Assembly: GCA_964630015.1 (NCBI GenBank)
Contig: CAZVTJ010000014.1
Span: forward strand, 1 to 20,078
Source of the DNA: CAZERT01 sp964630015
GTDB lineage: Bacteria > Patescibacteriota > Microgenomatia > UBA10105 > UBA927
DNA: 20,078 nt
Direction: 5' to 3'
A program made the position numbers and the translations under genes. The notes under the pieces were generated by a model. It was not told where the DNA came from, searched no databases, and saw nothing but the letters and a program-made list of their open reading frames with translations. Below are positions 6,552 through 13,202 of this stretch, piece after piece. Positions within the stretch are counted from its first letter, which is position 1. Each line of letters starts with the position of its first letter.

Positions 6552-7434
6552 TTCCCCCTGGTCCCATATCAGAAGAACACCGTACCAGTCGCTTGCTGCG
6601 ATTCTGACGATGTTCCTGACGTTTTTGCTTGCCGGAATCGTTGGCATTTCGTCTTTTGCTTCCCATTTGATTCTTGTTTATTTTGAAGGGAAACCCCAGT
6701 TGACGGTATTTTTTATGGAAAAGGCAGGAAAGCCGGAAGCGGATTCGTTGGTTGCGACACTGAAACAGACGGGGAAAGTCGCATCGACAAAATTCGTTTC
6801 CAAGGATGAAGCGCTTGCCATATACCGCGAGCAAAACAAAAACGATCCGCTGCTTCTGGAAATGGTGACCACCGATGTCCTTCCTGCATCTCTTGAAGTG
6901 ACTGCCGTTGATCCGTCGTACCTAAAGGACCTTGAGCCGGTTATTAAAGGTGCCCAGGGGGTTGAGGAAGTGGTGTTCCAGCGTGATGTCGTTGACGCGC
7001 TTATCAAGTGGACGAATGCAATCCGCATCATCGGAATGGTGTTTGCGCTCCTTTTAGCGTTTGATTCGCTCCTTATTCTTATGACTGTCATCGGCATGAA
7101 GATAGCACTGCGTAAGGATGAGCTGGAAATTTTGCGGCTTATCGGCGCATCGCCTTGGTATATCAAGCGGCCGTTCGTGCTGGAAGGGGCGCTCTACGGA
7201 TGGATCGGTTCGTTTGTTGCATGGGCAGTCGTGATGGGGGGAGTATTGTGGGGAAGAACCGCCCTTTTGTCTTTCCTTGGGGTCATACCGTCAATATCGG
7301 CATTACTATCATCGCCTACGGGGCAACCATTTCTTGTGTTTGCCGCAGCGTTTTTCGTATCCATGGTCGTAAGCGGTGCAATGCTTGGTGCAATCGGAAG
7401 CTTAATTGCTTCAGGACGGTATGTCCGTTCATAG
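6538..7434 (+). CDS. ftsX: Cell division membrane protein FtsX
   Basis: A 298-residue permease-type partner of FtsE that couples ATP hydrolysis to activation of peptidoglycan hydrolases outside the membrane. Four membrane segments fit the family: about 18-45, 162-187, 214-238 and 264-290. A large external loop of about residues 50-160 is the part that contacts the hydrolase or its activator in known FtsX proteins. The conserved LRKDELEILRLIGAS segment (about 191-205) precedes the second helix pair. Start chosen from the Shine-Dalgarno at 6521-6528, giving a typical MAAINSPWSHIRRTPYQS N-terminus. The next gene, 15 nt on, is an M23 peptidase with a coiled coil and is the probable partner. Confidence 0.95.
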   Translation: MAAINSPWSHIRRTPYQSLAAILTMFLTFLLAGIVGISSFASHLILVYFEGKPQLTVFFMEKAGKPEADSLVATLKQTGKVASTKFVSKDEALAIYREQNKNDPLLLEMVTTDVLPASLEVTAVDPSYLKDLEPVIKGAQGVEEVVFQRDVVDALIKWTNAIRIIGMVFALLLAFDSLLILMTVIGMKIALRKDELEILRLIGASPWYIKRPFVLEGALYGWIGSFVAWAVVMGGVLWGRTALLSFLGVIPSISALLSSPTGQPFLVFAAAFFVSMVVSGAMLGAIGSLIASGRYVRS

Positions 7435-7449
7435 GAAACGGATATACGC

Positions 7450-8589
7450 ATGAAACAGACCGTATTTTTCATTATCGCCTGTTTAGTATTCTTTACCGCG
7501 GCATTCCCCGTTTCTGCTCAAAATGCATCGGCGGTTGATGATAAGATCCGTCAGCTTCAGGAAAAAATCGGACAGCTCCAGAGCCAGGAAGGATCCCTGT
7601 CAAAGGAAATCGGAATTTTATCCAATTCCATTGAACTCACGAATCTCCAGATTGCGGCAAAAAAGGGAACCATTGCAAAACTGGAAGTGGAAATTCAGGA
7701 TATAAGCCAACAAATTGAACGGATTGAGGAAAACCTTCGGTTACAGATAGCACAATACCAAATACGGATCCCCTATACCTATAAAAGTCAGGTAACACCG
7801 CAATTCGGGGTCATGCTGTTGACGGACAATATCGAAAAAGCAATATATCGAGCACAGTTTTTTTCCCGTATGCAGAAAATCAGTTCGCAGAATCTTATTG
7901 CACTCAAAAAAACGCAAAATGGGTTTGCCCAGCAGAAGGATCTTCGCGAATCGAAAAAATCCCAACAGGAAAGCCTGAAGAACGAGCTTGTTGCCGACTA
8001 TATAAAACTCGATTCCCAAAAAAAGCAAAAACAGCAGATGCTTACGGATACGAAAAATAGTGAGGCGGTATATAAAACACTACTCGCCCAAGCTATGGCG
8101 GAAAAACAGGCAATCGAAAAGGCAATCATAAATTCAACACAGGTTGGCCCGGTAAAAAAAGGCGACCCGATTGCGCTTTTTGGAAACAGCGGATATCCGG
8201 GATGTTCGACGGGACCACACCTTCATTTTGAAGTCCGACAGAGCGGATCATGGGTGAATGCGGAATCATATCTGTCCGGCCGTGATGTAGGGGATGACCA
8301 AAATGGAGGGACGAGCCATATCGGAAGCGGATCATGGGATTGGCCATTGGAGGGTGATATCGTGGTAACGCAACGGTATGGAAAAACACCCTATTCCTGG
8401 CGGTACTCCTATAGCGGCGGTATCCATACCGGAGTGGATATGATAAGTAACACTTCAACCGTCATCCGTGCCCCGGCCGACGGAACGCTGTATAGTTCCA
8501 GTGAATCATGCGGTTCGGGAAGCATCATAAAGATCAAATATATCGAACACGGAAACGGGACAACAAGCTTCTATCTTCACGTACAATAA
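7450..8589 (+). CDS. Secreted coiled-coil M23 peptidase with circularly permuted catalytic domain
   Basis: A 379-residue exported protein, probably an EnvC-like murein hydrolase acting with FtsEX. A signal peptide ends near VSA-QNAS (about 23). Coiled coils follow at about 30-105 and 140-228. The catalytic region is in reversed order. First comes the normally C-terminal half, with VKKGDPIALFGNSG (235-248) and TGPHLHFEVR (H257, H259). After a linker comes the normally N-terminal half, with WPLEGDIV (from 298), HTGVD (H326, D330), APADGTLY, and a last strand ending FYLHVQ (H377). All usual metal and catalytic residues are present. Two cysteines, C252 and C354, sit in the two halves and might bond. 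The stop is clean, with no sign of frameshift. The permutation is read directly; activity is inferred. Confidence 0.85.
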   Translation: MKQTVFFIIACLVFFTAAFPVSAQNASAVDDKIRQLQEKIGQLQSQEGSLSKEIGILSNSIELTNLQIAAKKGTIAKLEVEIQDISQQIERIEENLRLQIAQYQIRIPYTYKSQVTPQFGVMLLTDNIEKAIYRAQFFSRMQKISSQNLIALKKTQNGFAQQKDLRESKKSQQESLKNELVADYIKLDSQKKQKQQMLTDTKNSEAVYKTLLAQAMAEKQAIEKAIINSTQVGPVKKGDPIALFGNSGYPGCSTGPHLHFEVRQSGSWVNAESYLSGRDVGDDQNGGTSHIGSGSWDWPLEGDIVVTQRYGKTPYSWRYSYSGGIHTGVDMISNTSTVIRAPADGTLYSSSESCGSGSIIKIKYIEHGNGTTSFYLHVQ

Positions 8590-8593
8590 TATT

Positions 8594-8599
8594 TATATT
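8594..8599 (+). promoter_or_regulatory. Possible -10 box for the 8611 gene
   Basis: TATATT lies 11 nt before ATG 8611 in a 21-bp AT-rich gap. No Shine-Dalgarno and no good -35 are visible. It would give a leader of about 5 nt. TACAAT at 8582-8587 is an alternative. Support is weak. Confidence 0.35.
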
Positions 8600-8610
8600 A
8601 AACTATTTTT

Positions 8611-9462
8611 ATGCCTGCTCCCCGGGTTTTGTCGTGTATTTGTATCCTGGTGTTGTGGATGGCTTGCGGTAGCGTTGTCCATGCGGCCAAGTCCGTTGCC
8701 ATCTCGCTTGATAAAGACAGTATAAAAGGTGAGGATGAAGTCCACATAAGTGCATCATTATCCGGTTTCCTTTCCGATGAAGTAATAAAAATCAAAGGAG
8801 CATTTTTTCTTGACGGATCGTCCAACTATTTCGGATATACGAAAAACGGTGATGCATGGATCAAATGCGGCGATGCAACGGCAAACCAGATGGAAGTAAA
8901 TCTTTCCCAGTGGAATAATCAACTGACACTCCGTTCGGATTTTGGCGATAGCGGCTTTTCCGGGGAAGGGGAATATAGGGTGAAAATCGGATACTATAGT
9001 AAATCATCAAGCGGAACATACGGGTCCGTTTCCTGGTCAAATTCCCTGCCGATTATCATTAACCTGCCCGATCCGACCCCTACACCCATTCCGACCAGTA
9101 CGCCTCCTCCCACACCCACCAAAATCCCGACACTCACCGTAGCGCCAACATCCCCGCCGCCCACACAAACACCGACTACTCCACAGGAGCAATCCACACG
9201 TACGCCTTCCCCGACGCTTCCTCCGACAGGAATCCGTCAAATTCCGCCGCGTGTTTCGCCGTCATCCCAGGGCGTGTTTCCCGATGTCTTGGGTAGCAGT
9301 GCGGAGTCAACAATAGAAGGACTTCGGGATCACCCGGTGGCAAGTGATTCGTCGAAGGAAAAACTGCGTATGGCAAGCACCGCACTTGCATTTATCGGTA
9401 TGGGGCTTGCCGTGTTGTCCATCGCAAAATCGATTGAGGCCTGGCAGCAGTCACGGGAATAA
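8611..9462 (+). CDS. Secreted surface protein with Pro/Thr-rich stalk and C-terminal anchor
   Basis: A 283-residue predicted surface protein. A signal peptide (about 1-26, ending VVHAA) is followed by a beta-rich domain at about 28-150, with features such as FLDGSSNYFGYTKNGD, WIKCGD and YRVKIGYYS that suggest an immunoglobulin-like or jelly-roll fold. Residues about 153-215 are a proline/threonine-rich stalk (repeated PTPT and PPPT). A membrane helix at about 254-272 and a short charged tail would anchor it. I recognise no named family. The stalk is typical of an extended, possibly glycosylated spacer, which fits the glycan locus downstream. No Shine-Dalgarno is visible before the ATG. It lies just after the M23 peptidase gene. 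Confidence 0.8.
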   Translation: MPAPRVLSCICILVLWMACGSVVHAAKSVAISLDKDSIKGEDEVHISASLSGFLSDEVIKIKGAFFLDGSSNYFGYTKNGDAWIKCGDATANQMEVNLSQWNNQLTLRSDFGDSGFSGEGEYRVKIGYYSKSSSGTYGSVSWSNSLPIIINLPDPTPTPIPTSTPPPTPTKIPTLTVAPTSPPPTQTPTTPQEQSTRTPSPTLPPTGIRQIPPRVSPSSQGVFPDVLGSSAESTIEGLRDHPVASDSSKEKLRMASTALAFIGMGLAVLSIAKSIEAWQQSRE

Positions 9463-9469
9463 CAAATTT

Positions 9470-9499
9470 TTGCATAGTACCGATAAAGCGGGCTATACT
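9470..9499 (+). promoter_or_regulatory. Promoter of the vanZ-tsa operon
   Basis: TATACT (9494-9499) is a strong -10 match, with a weak TTGCAT (9470-9475) 18 bp upstream. The -10 is only 8 nt before ATG 9508, so the predicted transcription start falls at the start codon. No Shine-Dalgarno is present. This is the clearest leaderless arrangement in the window. Confidence 0.6.
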
Positions 9500-9507
9500 G
9501 ACACGAT

Positions 9508-9933
9508 ATGGACAGGATAAAAAAATCCCTGTGGATTTGGGCTCCGGCGTGCGTATGGATGGCGGTCATATTTTTTCTTTCAACCCGTCAGAAGCTGGCC
9601 GTAACGGATTCCTATGTGGTCAGTTTCCTGTTTTTCAAGACAATCCATCTGATCGAATATAGTGCGCTTTTTTTGCTGCTTAACCGTTCTTATGCACTTG
9701 CCTGGCACCTGCCTGCCCGGAAAACGCGTTTTTTGGCGTTGCTTACTGTATTTTTGTATGGTCTGTCGGATGAACTGCACCAGACATTCGTTCCGACGCG
9801 GGAAGGAAAGCTGCGTGATGCTATAATCGATACGTTTGGAGGATGTATTGGATGGTGGATTCAGTCCGTTATCATACCGAAACTCCCCAGGAAACTGCAG
9901 AGTGCGGCAAAAACTTTGGGATTTCTCTCATAG
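9508..9933 (+). CDS. VanZ-like membrane protein
   Basis: A 141-residue multi-helix membrane protein of the VanZ family. Helices are at about 9-25, 40-60, 71-88 and 108-125. Family features are K44-x2-H47-x2-E50-Y in helix 2, SDELHQTFVP (87-96) and LRDAIIDTFGG (102-112). VanZ of enterococci gives low-level teicoplanin resistance, but most members in other bacteria have no known role, so resistance should not be assumed. The last 82 nt also encode the N-terminus of TsaE in another frame. The gene has its own promoter and begins an operon that continues with tsaE, tsaC and tsaB. Confidence 0.85.
   Translation: MDRIKKSLWIWAPACVWMAVIFFLSTRQKLAVTDSYVVSFLFFKTIHLIEYSALFLLLNRSYALAWHLPARKTRFLALLTVFLYGLSDELHQTFVPTREGKLRDAIIDTFGGCIGWWIQSVIIPKLPRKLQSAAKTLGFLS
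9838..9842 (+). promoter_or_regulatory. tsaE Shine-Dalgarno inside the vanZ-like gene
   Basis: GGAGG ends 9 nt before ATG 9852 and abuts ATG 9843. The spacing favours 9852 as the tsaE start, since a ribosome cannot use a site with no spacer at 9843. Confidence 0.6.
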
Positions 9934-10319
9934 AAGAGTGGGGGAAAGGCTCGCATACACACGCCTGTGTGGTGTGTTGTTTTGGGGATTTGGGGGCAGG
10001 GAAGACTACATTCATCCAAGGGATAGGAAAGAGTCTTGGAATCACGAACCGACTCCTCTCCCCTACGTTTATTATTGTGCGACGTTACGAACCTGAATAC
10101 GGATTTGCGTATTTGTATCATATAGATTTGTATCGGTTTGGGGAGGGTAACAGTCAGGACACTCTGGGACTTTCGGAAATTTTGTCCGACCCGAAATCCC
10201 TGGTATGTATCGAATGGGCGGAAAAACTGCCCACACTCCCCAAAAAAAGGATAGAATGCCGTTTTTACTCCAACCCGGATGGGAGTCACGATATAGATAT
10301 CACCTCATATGGATACTAA
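9852..10319 (+). CDS. tsaE: tRNA t6A biosynthesis ATPase TsaE
   Basis: A 155-residue P-loop ATPase needed with TsaB and TsaD to transfer the threonylcarbamoyl group to A37 of ANN-decoding tRNAs. The N-terminal YHTETPQET segment (7-15) is the conserved T/S-rich family start. Walker A is GDLGAGKT (45-52); S70-P-T, HIDLYR (90-95) and EWAEK (121-125) are further family motifs. Start at 9852 is chosen from the GGAGG spacing; 9843 would add three residues. It overlaps the vanZ-like gene by 82 nt and tsaC by 11 nt, so translation is probably coupled. TsaD is not in the window. Confidence 0.95.
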   Translation: MVDSVRYHTETPQETAECGKNFGISLIEEWGKGSHTHACVVCCFGDLGAGKTTFIQGIGKSLGITNRLLSPTFIIVRRYEPEYGFAYLYHIDLYRFGEGNSQDTLGLSEILSDPKSLVCIEWAEKLPTLPKKRIECRFYSNPDGSHDIDITSYGY

Positions 10320-10890
10320 TGCCACGAAAGCCCTGGATACATTCAAAAACGGGGGAATCGTCATATTTCCCACGGACACGGCACTGGGTATCGGATGCAG
10401 GATTGATAATGTCCGGGCAGTTGACCGGTTGTTTGCCATCAGGAAACGCCCGGTGACGCATGCAACGCCGGTATTGGTATCATCGCGTGATATGGCAATC
10501 ACCTACTACGACTCCCCTTCTGATATTGTGCGACATCTAATGAATACATATTGGCCGGGTGCATTAACGATCGTTGCCCCATGCAAAAAAGCATTGGTAT
10601 ACTCCCCTATTCGTGGGGATGGGGAAACGGTCGGCCTGCGGATGCCAAACCATATGGAATTGTTTGGTATTATTGATGCTCTTGGCGTGCCGGTTATCGG
10701 AACGTCAGCCAATTTCAGCGGGGGGAACACGCCGTATACACAGTCGGATCTGGATCCGGAACTGGTAAAACAGGTTGATTTTGTGTTGCCCGGGGAGGGA
10801 AGCGGCAACCGGGCATCAACAGTCATTGACTGTTCCGGGAATCATCCGGTGATACTCCGGCAGGGAGTGGTTATTGTAGAGGGTATATGA
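10309..10890 (+). CDS. tsaC: L-threonylcarbamoyladenylate synthase (TsaC/YrdC type)
   Basis: A 193-residue cytoplasmic enzyme that makes threonylcarbamoyl-AMP from threonine, bicarbonate and ATP, the first step of t6A synthesis. YrdC-domain motifs are FPTDTALGIGC (20-30), K46-R-P, SANFSGG (133-139) and STVIDCS (170-176). It has only the YrdC domain, without the Sua5 C-terminal domain, and the length fits TsaC. The start overlaps the tsaE end by 11 nt and the stop overlaps the tsaB start as ATGA. All three genes act in one pathway, so the clustering itself supports the calls. Confidence 0.95.
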   Translation: MDTNATKALDTFKNGGIVIFPTDTALGIGCRIDNVRAVDRLFAIRKRPVTHATPVLVSSRDMAITYYDSPSDIVRHLMNTYWPGALTIVAPCKKALVYSPIRGDGETVGLRMPNHMELFGIIDALGVPVIGTSANFSGGNTPYTQSDLDPELVKQVDFVLPGEGSGNRASTVIDCSGNHPVILRQGVVIVEGI

Positions 10891-11228
10891 TTATGGAAAC
10901 ACGGGAACTAGCGCTCGATACATCACAAAACGGGCTCCTTACCGTTTCCGTTTCGGTAAGGGGAAAAACCTACACCCGTCATGCCGATGCCAGGCACGGA
11001 TCCTCCCAACAATTACTGAGGGAAATTACTGCGGTATGCACCGACGCGGGCATTCCCCTTTCATCCCTTACAGGAATTTCCGTTTCCCAAACGGGGGAGT
11101 CATTTACGGGACTTCGGGTCGGCGCGGTCGTAGGGCAGACGATTGGTTGGTTGTTGGGCATACCGGTAAATGGCCATTCGGCACTTGATCCCGTGGAACT
11201 GACGTATAAAAATGACCGCTGGGCATAG
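10887..11228 (+). CDS. tsaB: Short TsaB-like t6A biosynthesis protein
   Basis: A 113-residue protein matching the N-terminal half of TsaB, the inactive ASKHA partner that binds TsaD. LALDTS (8-13) and the signature TGESFTGLRVGAVVGQTIGWL (split here as TGESFTGLRVG and AVVGQTIGWL, about 69-89) are clear. E. coli TsaB has about 230 residues, so the C-terminal subdomain is missing. I looked for its continuation in other frames downstream and found none, so this looks like a natural short form rather than a frameshift. Start 10887 forms ATGA with the tsaC stop; ATG 10893 is possible. A weak terminator follows. Confidence 0.82.
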   Translation: MIMETRELALDTSQNGLLTVSVSVRGKTYTRHADARHGSSQQLLREITAVCTDAGIPLSSLTGISVSQTGESFTGLRVGAVVGQTIGWLLGIPVNGHSALDPVELTYKNDRWA

Positions 11229-11237
11229 CGTTTTTTT
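11217..11237 (+). terminator. Weak terminator after tsaB
   Basis: CGCT (11217-11220) and AGCG (11227-11230) form a 4-bp stem around a 6-nt loop, followed directly by seven T's (11231-11237). The stem is short, so termination would be inefficient. It overlaps the tsaB stop codon and separates the tsa genes from the next gene, which has its own -10 box. Confidence 0.4.
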
Positions 11238-11247
11238 ATTTGTTTGC

Positions 11248-11253
11248 TATCAT
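11248..11253 (+). promoter_or_regulatory. -10 box of the CAP-domain gene
   Basis: TATCAT lies 6 nt before ATG 11260, with no Shine-Dalgarno and no convincing -35. It would give a leaderless transcript. It supports a start at 11260 over the upstream in-frame ATG at 11212. Confidence 0.4.
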
Positions 11254-11259
11254 GGATAT

Positions 11260-12174
11260 ATGTGGAAAAAAATCCGGCGGTTTTTCATGCCGGCGTCGGA
11301 CAATAATCACCGGTCAAAAGCGCTTCACCATGATGCGCTTCTTGCGTATGTCCTGGTTTTTGCCGTCATAAACCTCGGTATCCGTGCGCTTCACCGGCAA
11401 TTCCCCGACGTATTGGGATATGCAACAGACATTCGGGTCTATGATCTCCTTGCTCAAACGAACGCACAGCGTGCAGGTTTGGGTCTTGGAACGCTTTCGT
11501 TAAATGATGAGTTGTCCAAGGCGGCATACGCCAAAGCCCAGGATATGTTTGCGCATGGGTATTGGGCACACACCAGTCCGACGGGGAAAACTCCGTGGGA
11601 GTTTATTGTTGCATCGGGATACAAATATACGCTGGCGGGGGAAAACCTTGCAAAGAATTTTTCCACAAGCAAAGGGGTTGTCGATGCGTGGATGGCCTCG
11701 CCCACCCATAGGGACAACATCGTAAAACCTGGGTATAGGGATGTGGGATTTGCCGTCGTCAATGGGGTGTTGGGTGGTGAGGAAACAACATTGGTCGTTC
11801 AGATGTTTGGTGCAGGGGAGGCCCTTGCCCAGGCTCCGGAACCAAAAAGGGAAGCGCCGGTTGAAGTGCCGGCTGAGGCACCGGTTCCGGTTGAAATTCC
11901 CGCTGCGAAGGGTAACACTGCAGCGCATAATGCTCCCGTTTCCCTTCCTGCCGTGTCCGGTGTCAGTAAAACGCCGGTTATTAACATTCCGACACTTACC
12001 AGGGAAATATCGTTTTTGTTTATCGGTGTATTGGTTGGAGTTCTTGGTATTGATTTTGCGGTTGTTTCTAAAAAGAAAATACCCCGCCTTGCCGGACATA
12101 ATATTGCCCATATCATCTTTTTATCGGCACTGGTGATTGCCCTGATATCTATCAAACGGGGGTCGCTTATATGA
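11260..12174 (+). CDS. Membrane-anchored CAP/SCP domain protein
   Basis: A 304-residue surface protein. A helix at about 25-42 is followed by a CAP (cysteine-rich secretory, PR-1-like) domain at about 60-184, then a Pro/Glu/Val-rich linker (190-230) and two membrane helices (249-269, 279-298). CAP motifs are YWAHTSPTGKTPWEF (H104), AGENLA (E128), SPTHRDNI (H150) and YRDVGFAV. H104, E128 and H150 correspond to the conserved cavity residues of the fold. Bacterial CAP proteins are often linked to the cell surface and sporulation, but the biochemical role is unsettled. The start at 11260 avoids overlap with tsaB and follows a -10 box. Its stop overlaps the next gene as ATGA. Confidence 0.88.
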   Translation: MWKKIRRFFMPASDNNHRSKALHHDALLAYVLVFAVINLGIRALHRQFPDVLGYATDIRVYDLLAQTNAQRAGLGLGTLSLNDELSKAAYAKAQDMFAHGYWAHTSPTGKTPWEFIVASGYKYTLAGENLAKNFSTSKGVVDAWMASPTHRDNIVKPGYRDVGFAVVNGVLGGEETTLVVQMFGAGEALAQAPEPKREAPVEVPAEAPVPVEIPAAKGNTAAHNAPVSLPAVSGVSKTPVINIPTLTREISFLFIGVLVGVLGIDFAVVSKKKIPRLAGHNIAHIIFLSALVIALISIKRGSLI

Positions 12175-12419
12175 GCAGTAAGCATATTAATTTTGCCGTA
12201 CTCTTATTGATTTTGGGTGTTGGCATCGCAACATTTTTATCCTCCGCCGGCGATACGAATGCCCAAATGTGGGTTATCGCCGCGATGAGTGTCTGTTATG
12301 TGGTATGGGGAATTATTTTCCATGCGATGGAAGGGGATCTCCACAGAAGAATCATCCTGGAATATATCCTGATTGCCGCCATCGTGTGCGTTGTTTTCGC
12401 AACCGTCCTGTGGACGTGA
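12171..12419 (+). CDS. Small three-helix membrane protein
   Basis: An 82-residue hydrophobic protein with helices at about 6-24, 31-51 and 60-80, separated by short polar loops (SAGDTNAQM and HAMEGDLHRR). It has no motif that I recognise. The start overlaps the CAP-gene stop as ATGA, so the two are almost certainly co-translated. This points to a related membrane role, but function is unknown. Its last codons carry the promoter of the rml operon. Confidence 0.78.
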   Translation: MSSKHINFAVLLLILGVGIATFLSSAGDTNAQMWVIAAMSVCYVVWGIIFHAMEGDLHRRIILEYILIAAIVCVVFATVLWT

Positions 12420-12425
12420 TATGAT
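12417..12425 (+). promoter_or_regulatory. Extended -10 promoter of the rml operon
   Basis: TGATATGAT is an extended -10 (TG-n-TATGAT, hexamer 12420-12425). The -35 region is poor, as is usual for extended -10 promoters. Start near 12432 would give a leader of about 33 nt with the rmlA Shine-Dalgarno AAAGGAG at 12450-12456. Confidence 0.6.
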
Positions 12426-12464
12426 TATTTTTTGTCCTGCCCGAAATTGAAAGGAGAACTACGT

Positions 12465-13202
12465 ATGCAGGGACTCATACTTGCCGGAGGGCTTGCCACA
12501 CGGCTTCGGCCGCTCACGCTTGTTACGAATAAACACCTTCTTCCCGTGTATGACCGGCCGATGATCTATTATCCGATCGAGGCGATGCAGCAGGCCGGTA
12601 TCAGGGAAGTTTTGCTTACTACAAGCGGTGAATCCATTGCGCAATTTGCAAATCTTCTAAAATCCGGAAGTCAGTTTGACATGAGGCTCTATTACGGTGT
12701 CCAGGAAAATCCCAAAGGCGGAATAGCCGATGCAATTGCCCTTGCGGAGGAATTTACCCACGATGAACCCCTGTGTGTCATATTGGGTGATAATATTTTC
12801 CGCTATGACCTCAAAAAAGCGGTCCGGGATTTTGAAAAACAGAAAAAAGGGGCCATGATTTTCGGGGTAAAGATGGAAAATCTTGCACGGCAGTACGGTG
12901 TTATAGAGCTTGATAAAAACGGAAACGTCCTGTCGATAGAGGAAAAACCGGAACATCCCAAATCAAATATTGCCCAAATCGGGATTTATATGTATGACAA
13001 TCGGGTTTTTGATTTTATCCGGAAGTTAAAGCCATCCGCCCGCGGCGAACTGGAGGTAACGGATCTTAACAACCTGTATCTTAAGGACGGATCGCTCACA
13101 GCCCGAACCATCGACTGGTGGGTAGATGCCGGGACATCCTATGATGAACTCCTTCGTGCAAATCTGGATGTATCAAAAATGGTAAAGGAGAACAAATTAT
13201 GA
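12465..13202 (+). CDS. rmlA: Glucose-1-phosphate thymidylyltransferase (RmlA)
   Basis: A 245-residue nucleotidyltransferase that makes dTDP-glucose from glucose-1-phosphate and dTTP, the first step to dTDP-L-rhamnose. The nucleotide-binding N-terminus is GLILAGGLATRLRPLT (3-18), with NKHLLPVYDRPMIYYP (22-37) and the metal-binding GDN (108-110). It is shorter than the roughly 290-residue enterobacterial enzyme and lacks the C-terminal allosteric region, so it is the short form also common in archaea. Start at 12465 is set by AAAGGAG with an 8-nt spacer; an in-frame TTG at 12432 is not supported. The stop overlaps rmlC as ATGA. Confidence 0.95.
   Translation: MQGLILAGGLATRLRPLTLVTNKHLLPVYDRPMIYYPIEAMQQAGIREVLLTTSGESIAQFANLLKSGSQFDMRLYYGVQENPKGGIADAIALAEEFTHDEPLCVILGDNIFRYDLKKAVRDFEKQKKGAMIFGVKMENLARQYGVIELDKNGNVLSIEEKPEHPKSNIAQIGIYMYDNRVFDFIRKLKPSARGELEVTDLNNLYLKDGSLTARTIDWWVDAGTSYDELLRANLDVSKMVKENKL

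Noticed and set aside
8587..8611. Possible frameshift or premature stop ending the M23 peptidase
   Set aside because: The domain half missing after the stop is already present earlier in the protein, and no peptidase-like coding continues downstream in any frame.
9066..9205. Repetitive CCCACACC-type sequence considered as tandem repeat or CRISPR
   Set aside because: The units are irregular and follow codons for a Pro/Thr-rich stalk; there are no constant repeats with unique spacers.
9508..9933. Glycopeptide resistance function for the VanZ-like gene
   Set aside because: Only the broad membrane family is supported; no vanHAX or regulators are nearby, and most VanZ-like proteins are not resistance factors.
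11212..11260. Upstream ATG 11212 as start of the CAP protein
   Set aside because: It would overlap tsaB and span the T-run and -10 box; the 16 extra residues have no conserved character.
11500..12111. 203-codon minus-strand open frame opposite the CAP gene
   Set aside because: Arg/Asn-rich shadow without motifs; the plus-strand CAP domain is unambiguous.
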